In this document: piece after piece, positions 5,822 through 6,586 of the stretch | How the letters are laid out: each line of letters opens with the position of its first letter | Numbering within the stretch: position 1 is the stretch's first letter | DNA from: Bacteroidales bacterium GP3 | GTDB taxonomy: Bacteria; Bacteroidota; Bacteroidia; Bacteroidales; Muribaculaceae | Direction: 5' to 3' | DNA: 6,586 bases | NCBI GenBank assembly: GCA_001701075.1 | Contig: DAAK01000115.1 | Span: 1-6,586 of the forward strand | Translations under genes and position numbers: made by a program | The notes under the pieces: generated by a model | Told to the model about the DNA's origin: nothing | Databases searched by the model: none | Seen by the model: the letters and a program-made list of their open reading frames with translations, nothing else

Positions 5822-6436
5822 TCAAAGATATTTTTCCTTAAGTTTTTCTTTTGCGCGATGGAGACGAGTGGCGACATTGTTGCGCTTTAAGCCAATTGTA
5901 TCAGCTATCTCATCATAAGAGTATTCGTCGAGCCACATCATCATGATTGCTTTATCTATAGAATTCAGAGTGGCAATGCATTCATATAGATCTTTGACTG
6001 CCTCGTGCTTTTCTTGGGAATCATCAGGAATAAGGATCACATCCTCAAGAGAAGCCTGTTGCAGGCTCTTGCTTCGTGTGCGCAATGTTGAGACACAAGT
6101 GTTAAGGGCGATGCGATAGATCCAGGTACGCATCAAGGAGTCGGATCGGAATGATGGCAGCCCACGCCAGATATTGACAAGCACATCTTGATAGAGGTCT
6201 TCAAGATCTTGTGGGTTAGCGGCATAGCCGAAACATATGCGTCTGAGCATTGCATCGTGAGTCTGAATAGTATCGGCAAAAAGACGTTCAAGTCGTCTTG
6301 ATTCCGGAGTTAACCCCATAGTCTCAGCGAAGCGCATTACCATTTCTGCTAAGAAATGTAATAGAGTAGCCGGTGGTATCGGCGTTGTCACCACAGTCGG
6401 CGGTATTGCCGTTTTCGGTATTGTCAGCGTTATCAT
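5822..6436 (-). CDS. ECF-type RNA polymerase sigma factor
   Basis: The frame is 204 codons from ATG 6436. Sigma region 2 spans about 53-122, with DLEDLYQDVLVNIWRGLPSF at 77-96 and TWIYRIALNTCVS at 104-116. Region 4 spans about 150-203, with a helix-turn-helix around YDEIADTIGLKRNNVATRLHR (from residue 174). The linker is short, as in ECF sigma factors, which direct polymerase to a small stress or envelope regulon. The first 31 residues are Thr/Pro/Ile-rich, come from a 9-base repeat and look nothing like a sigma factor. Internal ATGs at 6343, 6337 or 6319 would give 173, 171 or 165 residues, closer to the usual size, so the real start is probably one of these. The four-helix membrane protein downstream is likely its partner. 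A possible self-recognised promoter lies upstream. Its target genes are unknown, and control of the nearby steroid genes is not indicated. Confidence 0.92.
   Translation of the reverse strand: MITLTIPKTAIPPTVVTTPIPPATLLHFLAEMVMRFAETMGLTPESRRLERLFADTIQTHDAMLRRICFGYAANPQDLEDLYQDVLVNIWRGLPSFRSDSLMRTWIYRIALNTCVSTLRTRSKSLQQASLEDVILIPDDSQEKHEAVKDLYECIATLNSIDKAIMMMWLDEYSYDEIADTIGLKRNNVATRLHRAKEKLKEKYL
6372..6434 (-). repeat. 9-base-period repeat at the 5' end of the sigma-factor frame
   Basis: On the minus strand seven 9-base units fit, such as GACAATACC, GACAACGCC and GATACCACC. In the sigma frame they give a Thr/Pro-rich stretch. In the frame offset by two bases they encode tripeptides rich in Asp and Asn, but that frame has no ATG and is closed by a TAG upstream at 6450-6452. 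The stretch is probably leader or recently expanded sequence, not part of the sigma-factor fold. Confidence 0.55.
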
Positions 6437-6457
6437 TTGTGTTCTTTTTCTATATTA

Positions 6458-6483
6458 GTCGCTGAGTCAGGTCGGATAGTTAC
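6458..6483 (-). promoter_or_regulatory. Possible ECF-type promoter of the sigma-factor gene
   Basis: Minus-strand GTAAC (6483-6479) and CGAC (6461-6458) are 17 bases apart, resembling the AAC / CG-type elements that many ECF sigma factors use at their own promoters. A small palindrome, CTGAGTCAG (6462-6470), lies in the spacer. The likely start of transcription is near 6450. Support is a short motif match only. No full TAnnTTTG element is present here; the closest is a TATATTTT beside the terminator T-run. Confidence 0.3.
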
Positions 6484-6503
6484 ATCATTGGGAAAAATAT
6501 AAT

Positions 6504-6533
6504 AAAAAAACGCGGCACCCAAGGGAGACCGCG
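6504..6533 (-). terminator. Rho-independent terminator after the tRNA gene
   Basis: CGCGG (6511-6515) pairs with CCGCG (6529-6533), and an inner CCC/GGG pair closes a small loop. In the minus direction the stem is followed by seven T (A at 6504-6510 on the plus strand). It lies 27 bases beyond the tRNA 3' end and separates that transcript from the sigma-factor gene. On the plus strand the stem is followed by A, so it works in one direction only. Confidence 0.8.
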
Positions 6534-6560
6534 AAAAAAAATAAATGAATGAATGACGAG

Positions 6561-6586
6561 TGGGCGAAGATGGATTCGAACCACCG
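6561..6586 (-). tRNA. tRNA gene, 3' end only (isotype not determinable)
   Basis: On the minus strand the T arm is complete: stem GGTGG/CCATC (6585-6581 and 6573-6569, one G-T pair) around the loop TTCGAAT (6580-6574). It is followed by a 7-base acceptor half TTCGCCC (6568-6562) and discriminator A (6561). The next bases are CTC, so CCA is not encoded. The anticodon lies outside the window. Confidence 0.9.

Noticed and set aside
6561..6586. Assignment of the tRNA to an amino acid from its acceptor stem
   Set aside because: Only the T arm and the 3' acceptor half are in the window; the anticodon is missing and the visible part does not settle the isotype.

Overview
The window looks like a gut Bacteroidales genome, possibly a Muribaculaceae-type member (inference). 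The signs are a -33/-7 promoter of the Bacteroidota type (TTTG, then TAnnTTTG), almost no Shine-Dalgarno sequences, a DUF2723/GT117 membrane protein with the motifs usual in that phylum, a short ECF sigma factor paired with a small membrane protein, and short tandem repeats in the gaps between genes.

Layout, left to right. Bases 1-1480 (minus) hold the N-terminal ~490 residues of a large DUF2723 membrane glycosyltransferase-like protein that runs off the left edge. Bases 1534-4418 (minus) hold three genes read in the order steroid 5-alpha-reductase (SRD5A family), Old Yellow Enzyme-type flavin reductase, and short-chain dehydrogenase. The first two overlap by 7 bases. A well-formed Bacteroidota promoter lies upstream at 4480-4511. 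The DUF2723 gene follows on the same strand and could be co-transcribed. Divergent from this group is a PAP2 phosphatase (4512-5144, plus). Convergent with it is a two-gene unit on the minus strand: an ECF sigma factor (5822-6436) and a four-helix membrane protein (5208-5753). At the right edge are a rho-independent terminator and the 3' end of a tRNA gene, both minus.

The main biological content is the trio at 1534-4418. A membrane 5-alpha-reductase, an OYE-type enzyme that can act as a 3-oxo-delta4/5-beta-reductase, and a hydroxysteroid-dehydrogenase-like SDR together match the gene set reported in gut Bacteroidales for converting 3-oxo-5-beta bile acids through a delta4 intermediate to 3-oxo-5-alpha and then 3-beta-hydroxy-5-alpha (isoallo) products. 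Substrates and stereochemistry cannot be read from sequence alone.

The second theme is repeats. Three gaps (about 1467-1497, 2331-2424 and 5134-5210) contain unrelated short tandem repeats that share a 7-base period. They reach into the start or stop codons of the flanking genes. A fourth, 9-base-period stretch lies at the 5' end of the sigma-factor frame.
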